Shown: positions 1 to 8,042 of the stretch, piece by piece
How the letters are laid out: every line of letters starts with the position of its first letter
Numbering within the stretch: the stretch's first letter is position 1
Source: TMED78 sp036337035
GTDB taxonomy: Bacteria; Pseudomonadota; Gammaproteobacteria; Steroidobacterales; Rariloculaceae
Reading direction: 5' to 3'
DNA length: 64,000 nt
Assembly (NCBI GenBank): GCA_036337035.1
Contig: JAYZFC010000010.1
Location: 55,985-119,984 of the forward strand
Made by a program: the position numbers and the translations under genes
Notes under the pieces: model-generated
The model's database searches: none
What the model was told of the DNA's origin: nothing
What the model saw: only the letters and a program-made list of their open reading frames with translations

Positions 1-1621
1 AATCAGTATTGAAATAAACTGCCTGAACATCAGCATTTCCTAATGCACCTCTCCAACCAAGCTCCATACTATTAGCACTTTCAGGTTTTGCATCACCAGT
101 TGTAGGAGAGAAGCCCTGATGATATCCAAAGAACACTTCGCTATTTTCTGCAAGGCTATATCCTGCACCAAAACCATAAAGAGTTTCATCTTTTTCTTTA
201 TTACCTGTTTTAGATTTTGGATAACCTGAATTTACCGTAGTTCTTGCAGTTTCATCCCAACGTGTTTCATTAATATCCCAGCTTTCTTTTCTAACACCAG
301 CTGTTATTGTAAGGTTATCTAACCTAATTTCTTCATTTAAGAATAAGGCATTCGCTTTGGCAACCGTAAGCCTATTATTTGAAGAAAACCCTGGTTTAGC
401 GCCTACAGTTAGAGCACTTAGGCTACCGCTTTGCCAATTTGCAGTTTCGTACCACTGCATACGATCTTCTGAATCTTCAGTAGTACGATAACCAAAAGTT
501 AAAGTTTGATTATCTGTGGCCCAGTTACCTTTTAAGACTGTACCTTTTGATTCATATACACGATTATTATGCTTATATTTAATCTCTTCAGCAGTTGTGT
601 TGGTTCCTCTTAGCACCGCAATTGCATCTGCTGTGCCAGCATTGGCATAATCAATCATATTATTAATACCTTTAGCGGCACCATTGTAACCAATTTTATC
701 GACTTTAAACCAATCGCGCTTGAAGTCATTTGTATAATTTGTAAGAGATACATCGATATCACCAAAATCAACACTATAAGAAACAACTATTTGATCATGT
801 TCATTATTCATTTGGTCGTATTTAGTAAAGCCATAGCGTTGTCTTGGGTTACTTGCATAATCAGCTTTCGAAAGACCAACATAACTTTGATCAGATTTTT
901 CTTCAGAAGTTTGATATTTAAAATCTAATTGATGATAAATATCTGAACCTTCATCAGAATTAAGTCTAAATTTGAATAAGATATCATCTTTATCAAATCC
1001 AGTGTTGCCACCAACATGCTCAATAGTATCAAATCCATCAGTTTGCCCAAAATGACCTTCTAGAAGAAAACCTACGTTTTCTTCTGAAAAACCAAAGGCT
1101 GTGTGTGTTCTTGTTGAGCTGTTAGATCCAAATTCTTGATTGAAGAAGCCACCTGTAGAGCTTGGTATGGGAGTGCTAATTAAATTTATTGCACCACCTA
1201 TAGTATAAGGCCCTTCAGTGATAGCTGATGGTCCTTTTAAAACCTCAACAGAATGAATTCTTCCAAAAGTTGGAAAATAATAAGCTGAAGAAGCCGAATA
1301 TGGAGCAGGTGCTATTAAAACACCATCTTCCATTAAAGTAACTTTTCCAGATCTATCATCATATGTGCCCCTAATAGAGATATTTGGTCTTAGACCATAA
1401 CCTTCTTCAGGTCTAAAATTTATACCAGGAGCATTTGAGAGAGCTTTATGAACATCTATATGTTCAAATAACTGAAGCTCTTCTGAATTAATAGTTGTAA
1501 CAGAACCATGAATGACCCTGTCTCCGATTATTGTAATATTCTCCATATCGCTTGCTTCTTGAGAGAAGGCTGAAGAGCCAATTAGAAACAACGATGAAAG
1601 AATGAATGTTTTTATTTTCAT
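1..1621 (-). CDS. TonB-dependent outer-membrane receptor, FecA-like (C-terminus beyond window)
   Basis: Ligand-gated outer-membrane transporter, probably for a ferric chelate. The reading frame is open from an ATG at 1621 to the window edge, about 540 codons, so the last strands of the barrel are missing. A signal peptide (residues 1-20, ending AFS-Q) is followed by the plug domain. The plug carries motifs typical of the FecA branch: GINFRPEEGYGLRPN near residue 66, ISIRGTYDDRSGKVTLMEDG, then VEVLKGPSAITEGPYTIGGA. The remainder is aromatic-rich and beta-barrel-like. AAGGA lies 9 bases before the start. It is downstream of and co-oriented with the helix-hairpin-helix gene, and Fur-box-like sites lie just upstream, so iron repression is likely. 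The substrate cannot be read from sequence; the FecA resemblance is in the plug. Confidence 0.93.
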   Translation of the reverse strand, partial: MKIKTFILSSLFLIGSSAFSQEASDMENITIIGDRVIHGSVTTINSEELQLFEHIDVHKALSNAPGINFRPEEGYGLRPNISIRGTYDDRSGKVTLMEDGVLIAPAPYSASSAYYFPTFGRIHSVEVLKGPSAITEGPYTIGGAINLISTPIPSSTGGFFNQEFGSNSSTRTHTAFGFSEENVGFLLEGHFGQTDGFDTIEHVGGNTGFDKDDILFKFRLNSDEGSDIYHQLDFKYQTSEEKSDQSYVGLSKADYASNPRQRYGFTKYDQMNNEHDQIVVSYSVDFGDIDVSLTNYTNDFKRDWFKVDKIGYNGAAKGINNMIDYANAGTADAIAVLRGTNTTAEEIKYKHNNRVYESKGTVLKGNWATDNQTLTFGYRTTEDSEDRMQWYETANWQSGSLSALTVGAKPGFSSNNRLTVAKANALFLNEEIRLDNLTITAGVRKESWDINETRWDETARTTVNSGYPKSKTGNKEKDETLYGFGAGYSLAENSEVFFGYHQGFSPTTGDAKPESANSMELGWRGALGNADVQAVYFNTD

Positions 1622-1635
1622 TTTTATCTATCCTT

Positions 1636-1676
1636 AGAATGATTGTCATTTACAAATGCGAATAATAATCATTTAT
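1636..1676 (-). promoter_or_regulatory. Fur-box-like operator upstream of the receptor
   Basis: Two adjacent sites precede the receptor start. AATGATTGTCATT (1638-1650) is a perfect 5-3-5 inverted repeat. At 1658-1676 the sequence matches 13 of 19 positions of the classical Fur consensus GATAATGATAATCATTATC, including the central ATAATCATT core. Location and sequence both fit iron-dependent repression by Fur. Binding is inferred. Confidence 0.6.
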
Positions 1677-1724
1677 ATTCTAAAAAGCAAGCATATATGG
1701 GTATTTATTGTGGATTTATATTTT

Positions 1725-2162
1725 TTATTCCAAAATAACGTACATTTCGTATCTAGCTACTTCATCTTCATCCACATACTTTCCAATTTCTCTTCTGAAC
1801 TGATTCATGCTTGTATAAGGCCTATATTCTTCAAATTCATGTGCCATTCTGCTTCCAACTCCTGGAATTAGCTGAATATCATCATCAGATGCGCTATTGA
1901 GTTTTAGCGGCACAAAGACATAGCCATATACGTCTTCAAGCTCATTTGAGCTCATTAAAGTACTTAATTGATTATTGAGCTCGCCAACAGTATTAAAAGG
2001 CCTATTTTCTAGAATCAACTCAATTGCAGCCTCATTAAAACCAGGAATTGAGGATAATTCTGTCTCAGAAGCTGTATTAGCATTTAGAATAGATTGAGCA
2101 TTAACATTGCCAATAAATAGACAAGTTAAGAGCAATGTAGCGATAGTTTTATTAATATACAT
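1725..2162 (-). CDS. Secreted helix-hairpin-helix (ComEA-like) protein
   Basis: A 145-residue exported protein with a signal peptide (residues 1-22, ending VNA-Q). It has two helix-hairpin-helix units of ComEA type: ILNANTASETELSSIPGF near residue 25, then LNSASDDDIQLIPGVGSRMA near residue 88. ComEA-family proteins bind DNA in the periplasm, but small secreted HhH proteins next to iron receptors may do something else. It lies upstream of and in line with the FecA-like receptor, separated by a gap that holds Fur-like sites. Its own 5' side faces a Fur-like box shared with the divergent haem membrane protein. No competence genes are nearby, so an iron-related role is as likely as DNA uptake. 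Confidence 0.8.
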   Translation of the reverse strand: MYINKTIATLLLTCLFIGNVNAQSILNANTASETELSSIPGFNEAAIELILENRPFNTVGELNNQLSTLMSSNELEDVYGYVFVPLKLNSASDDDIQLIPGVGSRMAHEFEEYRPYTSMNQFRREIGKYVDEDEVARYEMYVILE

Positions 2163-2200
2163 ACCTAATCTCCATTTTGTTTAAATTTTAGACAAATTAA

Positions 2201-2220
2201 ACTAAATGAGAATCATTTGC
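2201..2220. promoter_or_regulatory. Fur-box-like operator in a divergent promoter
   Basis: The segment matches 13 of 19 positions of the Fur consensus, with the GAGAATCATT core seen in many known Fur sites. It lies between the helix-hairpin-helix gene (minus strand, start 2162) and the haem membrane protein gene (plus strand, start 2276), so one site could control both directions. Function is inferred. Confidence 0.6.
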
Positions 2221-2275
2221 AATTAAAATTAATTATCTATAGATTGAAAGATGCGTTAGCAGATTGTAGTGTTAA

Positions 2276-2860
2276 GTGATGTTTTTAAAAATTATAAAAT
2301 CTAGACTTTTGATCTGGTTGATATTAGCTATTCCGTTTCTATACATATGTTATGGATACTATATAGGTGTCTTATTTTATGGAGAGGTTGTTCACCTTTC
2401 AGGAAAAATTTCCATTCAGCTATTATTTCTTTCTTTATTTGTTACTCCATTTGTAAGATCTTTTCCTGGTAGGAGCTTTTCAAAGTGGTTGCTAGTTAGT
2501 AGAAGATATTTTGGGGTGGCGAGCTTTTTTTATGCTCTTATGCATACCATAATATACTTAAATCAAGTAAATAATATAGATAGAATATTCCAAGACTTTA
2601 AGGGCTTAGATTATCTTTCTGGATGGATTGCTTTAATAATATTTATGATTCTAGCAATTACAAGTAACAATTATTCACAAAAAATTATGCGAAGAAATTG
2701 GAAAAAACTTCATAGGACAGTGTATTTAGCTACAGTGCTCATCTTTGCTCATTGGATCTTAACTGCATTTGATAGAACTACATCAATCACTTACTTATTC
2801 GTATTATCCGGAGTTGAGCTATATCGTATTTGGCACTACCGAAGAAAATTGGTATTCTAG
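2276..2860 (+). CDS. Ferric-reductase-like / MsrQ-family haem-binding membrane protein
   Basis: An inner-membrane b-type haem protein of about 194 residues with roughly six membrane segments, in the ferric-reductase-like transmembrane (MsrQ/YedZ) superfamily. The candidate haem ligands are in family positions: His in FFYALMHTIIYL (about residue 90), and two His in WKKLHRTVYLATVLIFAHW (about residues 145 and 159). MsrQ normally partners with MsrP, which is not in this window. The Fur-like box upstream points instead to iron or electron supply for iron reduction. Translation can start at GTG 2276 or at the ATG immediately after it (2279); no strong ribosome site decides. The next gene follows after 31 bases. 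Confidence 0.8.
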   Translation: MMFLKIIKSRLLIWLILAIPFLYICYGYYIGVLFYGEVVHLSGKISIQLLFLSLFVTPFVRSFPGRSFSKWLLVSRRYFGVASFFYALMHTIIYLNQVNNIDRIFQDFKGLDYLSGWIALIIFMILAITSNNYSQKIMRRNWKKLHRTVYLATVLIFAHWILTAFDRTTSITYLFVLSGVELYRIWHYRRKLVF

Positions 2861-2891
2861 AGCTATATTAAACTTTCTTGAGGAGTCCTCT

Positions 2892-4199
2892 ATGAATAAG
2901 AATATTTGTGTAGGGAGTTTGACATCTAGATTTATTTTATTAGCATTTTTTGTACTGATGATCACTTCATGTAGTCAACAGCAAGGACAAGATTTTACAG
3001 ATAATAGCAGCATAGCAGCGGTTTCCGGAGAGAGAGGAGGCCAAGATATTTTAGGCCCATATAATGTTGTGGCTGATTGGCCAGTAGATATTTCAACTCT
3101 AGAAGGAAACGAAGACTGGACTTACGGCGCTGGACAAAGCATTTTTGCTGAAAGTTCAAACAAAATATTTGCCCTTCAGCGTGGCCAATTGCCAAATATT
3201 AATAGGCCAAGCACTGTTGCTCTTTCAGATATTGCTCCAAGTATTTATTTTCCAGTAGGGAGACTTCCTTGGCGAGATGCAACTGTCTCAAGTTTGCCAG
3301 CTAATGGAGGAGCTGGAAGCTTAGCTGAAACAGCAATTTCTGTTTGGGAATCTAGAGGAGGTAGGATTGGTGTAGATGCATTATGGAAAAATTGCATAAT
3401 TATATTTGATGGAGATGGAAATATTGTTGATGTGTGGGATCAATGGGATTCGATACTCCAGAGACCTCATTACATTGCAATTAGCCCATATGATCCTGAA
3501 AAGCATGTTTGGATCGTGGATGATCATAAACATGTAATTCACAAATTTACGAATGATGGAAGTGAGCTTGTTCAAACTATTGGCACATATGGAGAACTCG
3601 GTAATGATGAAACTCATTTTAATAGACCTAGCTTCTTAGATTGGTTTCCTGACGGAAGCTTTGTAGTAGCTGATGGCTATAATGGAACTCGAGTTGTTAA
3701 GTTTGATAGTGATGGCAACTATATTACCTCATGGGGAGAGCCATCAGATAATTCCCGTCAAGATACAAGGCCGAATCATTTTCATAATGTTCATGGAATA
3801 GCAGTTGACCCCTTTACTAGTAGGGTTTTTGTTAATGATAGATATAATCATCGGGTACAAATCTTTGATGAAGATGGAAATTATCTTGATCAATGGAGTT
3901 TTGGTCAGGACCCTTCAGATATTCATATGTTTATGATAACTAATGATGGCTATCTTTGGGCTGCAGATCGAGGCACCAATAAGATTCTCAAGTATGATTT
4001 AGATGGAAACTTTTTGTATTCATGGGGAACTTGGGGTGATTTTCCTGGAGGAATGTGGGGCGTTCATGGTATGAGCGTTGATGAGGATGGTAATTTTTAT
4101 ATTTCTGAAGTAGATAATGGCGGCTTTCAGAAATATTCTCCAAGGGAAGGCGCTAACCCAGATTTCTTGGTTGGACAGCCTATTAGATCGAGTTGGTAA
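2892..4199 (+). CDS. Lipoprotein with NHL-type six-bladed beta-propeller
   Basis: An exported 435-residue lipoprotein. The ATG at 2892 is chosen because GAGGA precedes it by 7 bases and the signal peptide begins there. The lipobox ends ITSC, with Cys at about residue 26. The body contains NHL-like blades: VNDRYNHRVQIFDEDGNYLDQW and AADRGTNKILKYDLDGNFLYSW near the C-terminus, plus VVADGYNGTRVVKFDSDGNY in the middle. Such propellers occur in peptidyl-alpha-hydroxyglycine lyase-like enzymes and in binding proteins; catalytic residues cannot be assigned here. A paralogue is encoded at 5423-6685. It opens a tightly spaced run of five exported-protein genes ending at 7893, which may continue from the haem membrane protein gene 31 bases upstream. 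Confidence 0.85.
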   Translation: MNKNICVGSLTSRFILLAFFVLMITSCSQQQGQDFTDNSSIAAVSGERGGQDILGPYNVVADWPVDISTLEGNEDWTYGAGQSIFAESSNKIFALQRGQLPNINRPSTVALSDIAPSIYFPVGRLPWRDATVSSLPANGGAGSLAETAISVWESRGGRIGVDALWKNCIIIFDGDGNIVDVWDQWDSILQRPHYIAISPYDPEKHVWIVDDHKHVIHKFTNDGSELVQTIGTYGELGNDETHFNRPSFLDWFPDGSFVVADGYNGTRVVKFDSDGNYITSWGEPSDNSRQDTRPNHFHNVHGIAVDPFTSRVFVNDRYNHRVQIFDEDGNYLDQWSFGQDPSDIHMFMITNDGYLWAADRGTNKILKYDLDGNFLYSWGTWGDFPGGMWGVHGMSVDEDGNFYISEVDNGGFQKYSPREGANPDFLVGQPIRSSW

Positions 4200-4225
4200 T
4201 TTTTGAATTGAGGGAGATTAAAAAC

Positions 4226-4651
4226 ATGATATTAAAAACTTTCTTATCTTTTTTAGCGTCTGTTTTATTTATAGGCATATCTTTTGCTCATCATGGTGGT
4301 GCATCTTTTAATAATGAAGTTAATATTGCAGTTAGAGGTAAAGTTACTAGATTTGATTTTATTAATCCTCATGTGCTTATCTATATTGAAGCAACAGATG
4401 ATAATGGAGATACTGTTGAATGGTCTGGAGAAATTACTAGCCCAAATCGCTTAGCTAGAAGGGAGTTAGCGGCAGGAGCAGTAAGATGGAGTAAGGATGT
4501 CCTTCAGCCAGGAGATGAAATTGTTTTAGGAGGTAATCCTGCTAGAAATGGTTCACCATTTCTAAGATTAAGATTAGTAATCGATTCAAAAGGAAACTAT
4601 CTTAATGGCGATGAAGATTACTTCAAGTCTATTGAGCTTATTTCAGACTAG
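4226..4651 (+). CDS. DUF6152-family exported protein, predicted mature N-terminus His-His
   Basis: A small periplasmic or exported protein of 141 residues. The ATG at 4226 follows GAGGGA and starts a clean signal peptide; an upstream in-frame start at 4193 would overlap the preceding gene and spoil the signal. The likely cleavage site (SFA-HHGG) leaves His-His at the mature N-terminus. Other family features are DFINPH (His at about residue 48) and VEWSGEI. No biochemical function is established that I know of. The same features recur in the homologues at 16084 and 59057. It sits between the propeller lipoprotein gene and its partner-family gene at 4666, with short gaps. Confidence 0.75.
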   Translation: MILKTFLSFLASVLFIGISFAHHGGASFNNEVNIAVRGKVTRFDFINPHVLIYIEATDDNGDTVEWSGEITSPNRLARRELAAGAVRWSKDVLQPGDEIVLGGNPARNGSPFLRLRLVIDSKGNYLNGDEDYFKSIELISD

Positions 4652-4665
4652 GATTTATTAAAACC

Positions 4666-5397
4666 ATGGATATAAAATTATTATATAAATTATTTTTATC
4701 AATATTTTTTATTAGCTCCATTAATGCCCAAGATGGTAATGGAGAGGCAGATTTTTCTGGTGTCTGGACCAACTTCCCCCCTGAAGGGACAAGGTCTTTT
4801 CAGAATTCTCAGCTTATAGGAGAGCTTCCCCCTATGACTCCATGGGCAAGGGCATTATATGACCAAGCTAAGCCGACTTTTGGCGCAATGGGAGTGCCAG
4901 TTTTAGAAACAAATGATCCTGTCTATGAGTGCTTTAGGCCAGGAACTCCGAGGATTTACATGCATCCATTTCCTATGGAGATCATTCATACACCAGGAAG
5001 AGTTCTGATGATATTTGAATATGATCATGTTGTTAGACAGATTTTTACAGATGGAAGAGACCATAGAGACGATTTGGGCCCAATGTGGATGGGTGATTCA
5101 ATTGGTTACTGGGATGATGGCGTCCTTGTGGTTGAGACAGTTAATTTTAATGATAGAACTTGGATTGATAGAGAAGGTGTTCCTCATAGTGATGAATTAA
5201 AAGTAGTAGAGAGAATGTATCTTGATGATGAAGATAACTTAGTTATTGATATTGAAATAACTGATCCTGTTGCGTTTACAGAAAGCTGGTCTGGTAAAAG
5301 GCGCTATAGAAAAGTTGATTGGGTAATAGAAGAATTTTCATGTATGGATAACTTCACTTTCAAAGCTTGGGAAGAAGAGTTAGCTGAGTACGATTAA
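4666..5397 (+). CDS. Uncharacterised secreted protein (partner family of DUF6152)
   Basis: A 243-residue exported protein with a signal peptide (cleavage near INA-Q, residue 21). I know the family only as an uncharacterised group seen in acidobacterial and proteobacterial genomes. Its motifs are DFSGVW near the mature start, PPMTPWARALYD, a Cys in PVYECF, EIIHTPGRVLMIFEYDH, GDSIGYWDDGVLVVETVNFNDRTWID, and a second conserved Cys near the C-terminus (EEFSC). Three relatives occur in this window (15158, 16489 and the second half of 59057). Each is beside or fused to a DUF6152 unit. The two shared Cys could form a disulphide. The enzyme or binding role is unknown. Confidence 0.7.
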   Translation: MDIKLLYKLFLSIFFISSINAQDGNGEADFSGVWTNFPPEGTRSFQNSQLIGELPPMTPWARALYDQAKPTFGAMGVPVLETNDPVYECFRPGTPRIYMHPFPMEIIHTPGRVLMIFEYDHVVRQIFTDGRDHRDDLGPMWMGDSIGYWDDGVLVVETVNFNDRTWIDREGVPHSDELKVVERMYLDDEDNLVIDIEITDPVAFTESWSGKRRYRKVDWVIEEFSCMDNFTFKAWEEELAEYD

Positions 5398-5422
5398 GTA
5401 ATTATTTCTTTATGGAGGGGTT

Positions 5423-6685
5423 ATGAAAAATAATTTTTTATTAGTTGCTGCATTGGTAGTTGCATCATTGGTTATTTTTGTTAACAGGAACCAATCAAAT
5501 AATAATATAGATACGCTTTATTTTTCTGCTGTACCTGGTCAAAAAGGAGGCCAAGATCAGTTTGGTCCTTATGAAGTTGTAGATGGTTGGCCACAAGACA
5601 TAGCAGAGCTTCCTGGAAATGAAGCTTGGACTTACGGTGCTGGTCAAAGTGTTTTTGCAGAGAGTCCAGATAGAATTTTTTTACTTCATCGTGGAGAGTT
5701 ACCTAATATAGAGGCTCCAGAAAGAGAAGTTTATCCTGAAGCTGGGCCAGCCCTATCTTTCCCAGTTGCACAATTACCATGGAGAAATGCGTCAGTAGGT
5801 CCTAGAGCTAGCTTACCAGGAGCGCTTGAAGGCGATGATACAGATAGGGGAGAATATGGGATTGATCATAGGTGGACGCATTGCCTTGTTGTCGTTAATC
5901 GTGATGGCAAAATAATTGAAGACTGGACACAATGGGATTCTCTTTTTAGGAGACCTCATTATGTAACAATTAATCCTTATGATCCTGAAAAGCATGTTTG
6001 GGTAGTAGATGATTTTCGTCATGCTATTTTTAAATTTACTAATGACGGTTCTGAATTAGTTCAAACAATAGGCATTCCTAATGAGTCTGGTAATGATGAG
6101 ACACATTTTTCAAGACCAACTTTCATGGCCTTTTTGCCGGATGCTTTTTTTGTTGCTGATGGTTATGCAAATACTCGTGTAGTTAAATTTGATAATGATG
6201 GGAATTATTTAATGTCTTGGGGTGAAGCTGGTAATCCTCCGAATGAGACAAGACCAGGTTATATGAATAATGTTCATGGCATAGCAGTTGATGTTCAAAC
6301 AAGAAGAGTTTTTGTTAATGATAGAGCTAATAATAGAGTTCAGGTATTTACTGAGAATGGTGAGTATTTAGATGAATGGAGTTTTGGTGATGAACCTGCA
6401 GATATCCATTTATTTTATATAGGTGCTGATAATATTCTTTGGGCTGCAGATCGAGCTACAAGTAAAATTCTTGGTTATGACCTAGAAGGTAATTTTTTGT
6501 ATTCATGGGGAGTTTTTGGAGATTTTCCTGGAGGTATGTGGGGAGTTCATGGCCTTAGTGTAGACCAAGAAGGCAATTTTTATGTTGCCGAAGTTGGCAA
6601 TGGAAGAGTTCAGAAGTATAGACCAAGAGTTGGCGCTAGACCTGAAACAATGGTTGGCAGGCCAGTTTATGCTGCTTGGCAATAA
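5423..6685 (+). CDS. Exported NHL-type beta-propeller protein, paralogue of the one at 2892
   Basis: A 420-residue protein starting at ATG 5423, with GGAGGGG 9 bases upstream. One hydrophobic N-terminal segment (about residues 5-20) serves as signal peptide or anchor; there is no lipobox Cys, unlike the paralogue. The paralogy is obvious from shared blocks: GGQDQFGPYEVVDGWP, WTYGAGQSVFAES, RPHYVTINPYDPEKHVW, VNDRANNRVQVFTENGEYL and MWGVHGLSVDQEGNFYVAE. NHL-type blades predict a six-bladed propeller. The two genes flank DUF6152 and its partner, so the set may form one functional unit at the cell surface. Substrate is unknown. Confidence 0.82.
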   Translation: MKNNFLLVAALVVASLVIFVNRNQSNNNIDTLYFSAVPGQKGGQDQFGPYEVVDGWPQDIAELPGNEAWTYGAGQSVFAESPDRIFLLHRGELPNIEAPEREVYPEAGPALSFPVAQLPWRNASVGPRASLPGALEGDDTDRGEYGIDHRWTHCLVVVNRDGKIIEDWTQWDSLFRRPHYVTINPYDPEKHVWVVDDFRHAIFKFTNDGSELVQTIGIPNESGNDETHFSRPTFMAFLPDAFFVADGYANTRVVKFDNDGNYLMSWGEAGNPPNETRPGYMNNVHGIAVDVQTRRVFVNDRANNRVQVFTENGEYLDEWSFGDEPADIHLFYIGADNILWAADRATSKILGYDLEGNFLYSWGVFGDFPGGMWGVHGLSVDQEGNFYVAEVGNGRVQKYRPRVGARPETMVGRPVYAAWQ

Positions 6686-6708
6686 TTTTTTAATTGGAGA
6701 TTGAAGAT

Positions 6709-7893
6709 ATGAAAACACTTAAACTTAATTTTATTGTTCCTTTAATTGGAATTTTCTTTTTGATCACTTCATGTGCTCAGATGGATGTTCAGCGTCAGTC
6801 AGCAGCAATTCCTTCTGCTGAGATACCTATGATGTCTACTGAGAGTATAGCACACCAAGGTTTCTTTTATGTTGGCGGTGATTATGTTGGTGAAGAAGGA
6901 AGCGAAACTATGGCTAATTCAATGTATGTTGAAGTAATGGTTCCTCATGAAGTTTTATATCCGTATCCAATTGTTTTTCTTCATGGCAATGGTCAAACTG
7001 GTGTTGATTATTTACAAACTCCTGATGGAAGACCTGGTTGGGCTTATGATTTTCTTGAAATGGGATATGTTGTTTATGTACAGGATTATCCAACAAGGGG
7101 ACGCTCGCAATACATCCCAGGAGTTAATAGTGATCTAGGAGCAAGAACAGGACCATTGTTAGAGAGGATATTTACAGCTACTGCAACAGAGGCTGACTAT
7201 CCTCAAGCACCAAAGCAAACTCAGTGGCCTGGCTCTGGACTGATGGGCGATCCTATTATGGACAATTTTACTAAAACTCAGGTTCAATATGTTACTGGCT
7301 ATGGTGAGCAAGCAACACTAGCTATTGATGCTAATGTTGCCTTGTTAGACTTGATTGACACACCAGTAATCTTACTAACACACTCTCAAGGCGGTTGGTT
7401 TGGCTGGAATATTGCAGATGAAAGACCTGATTTAGTAAAGACTATAGTAACTATAGAACCAGCAGCTCCACCAATAAGAGGTGTTGATACAACTAATGTT
7501 CGCTACAGAGAATCAGGTGGGCTCTCATGGGGTGTAGGAAATACTCCGATTACATACGACCCACCAATTAGCGAACCTTCTGAATTATCTGTTGAGCTAA
7601 CAAGTGAAGCGGAAGGGCCAGATTTAGTTCCATGTTATCAACAAACTGAGCCAGCGAGACAGCTTATTAACCTTACTGACATTCCAGTACTATTTATGAA
7701 TGGAGAGGGTAGTTACCATAGAATATTTGACCATTGTTTAGCTAACTGGCTAAATCAAGCTGGTGTAGATACTGAATATGTCAGAATGGAAGAGGTTGGT
7801 CTTCCAGGCAATGGCCATATGATGATGCTTGAATTGAATAGTAAGGAAATAGCAGAATACATCCATATTTGGTTAGCCGAAAATATTCTTTAG
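6709..7893 (+). CDS. Alpha/beta-hydrolase lipoprotein (esterase-like)
   Basis: An exported hydrolase of 394 residues. The ATG at 6709 has GGAGA 8 bases upstream. The lipobox ends ITSC (Cys about residue 22), so it is predicted to be a lipoprotein. Alpha/beta-hydrolase hallmarks are the oxyanion region IVFLHGNGQTG (about residue 88), the nucleophile elbow THSQGG, and a late GNGHMMMLE with the probable catalytic His. The acid is probably the Asp in the RIFDHC region, but this is uncertain. Esterase or lipase-like activity follows from the fold; the substrate is not known. It is the last gene of the exported-protein run and is followed by a long hairpin. Confidence 0.85.
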   Translation: MKTLKLNFIVPLIGIFFLITSCAQMDVQRQSAAIPSAEIPMMSTESIAHQGFFYVGGDYVGEEGSETMANSMYVEVMVPHEVLYPYPIVFLHGNGQTGVDYLQTPDGRPGWAYDFLEMGYVVYVQDYPTRGRSQYIPGVNSDLGARTGPLLERIFTATATEADYPQAPKQTQWPGSGLMGDPIMDNFTKTQVQYVTGYGEQATLAIDANVALLDLIDTPVILLTHSQGGWFGWNIADERPDLVKTIVTIEPAAPPIRGVDTTNVRYRESGGLSWGVGNTPITYDPPISEPSELSVELTSEAEGPDLVPCYQQTEPARQLINLTDIPVLFMNGEGSYHRIFDHCLANWLNQAGVDTEYVRMEEVGLPGNGHMMMLELNSKEIAEYIHIWLAENIL

Positions 7894-7922
7894 GAGAATA
7901 TTAGATCTATAGATATTTAGGA

Positions 7923-7960
7923 ATTCATGTGATTGATATTAGTATATTGATCACATGAAT
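7923..7960. repeat. Long inverted repeat (17-bp stem) between convergent genes
   Basis: Arms 7923-7939 and 7944-7960 pair over 17 positions (two G-T pairs if read as RNA) around a 4-base loop. It sits between the hydrolase gene and the oppositely oriented acyl-CoA dehydrogenase gene. No T-tract follows on either strand, so it is not a textbook intrinsic terminator. It may stabilise 3' ends, block read-through, or bind a dimeric protein. Confidence 0.7.
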
Positions 7961-8042
7961 CTTAGATATAATTATTAATACAATAGATATATTATATAAA
8001 TTATAATAGGAGCCTTGATTAATAAAAAAATATCAAGATTAT

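Noticed and set aside
1725..2162. Competence protein ComEA
   Set aside because: The HhH fold matches, but no other competence gene is near and the context is iron uptake, so only the fold is claimed.
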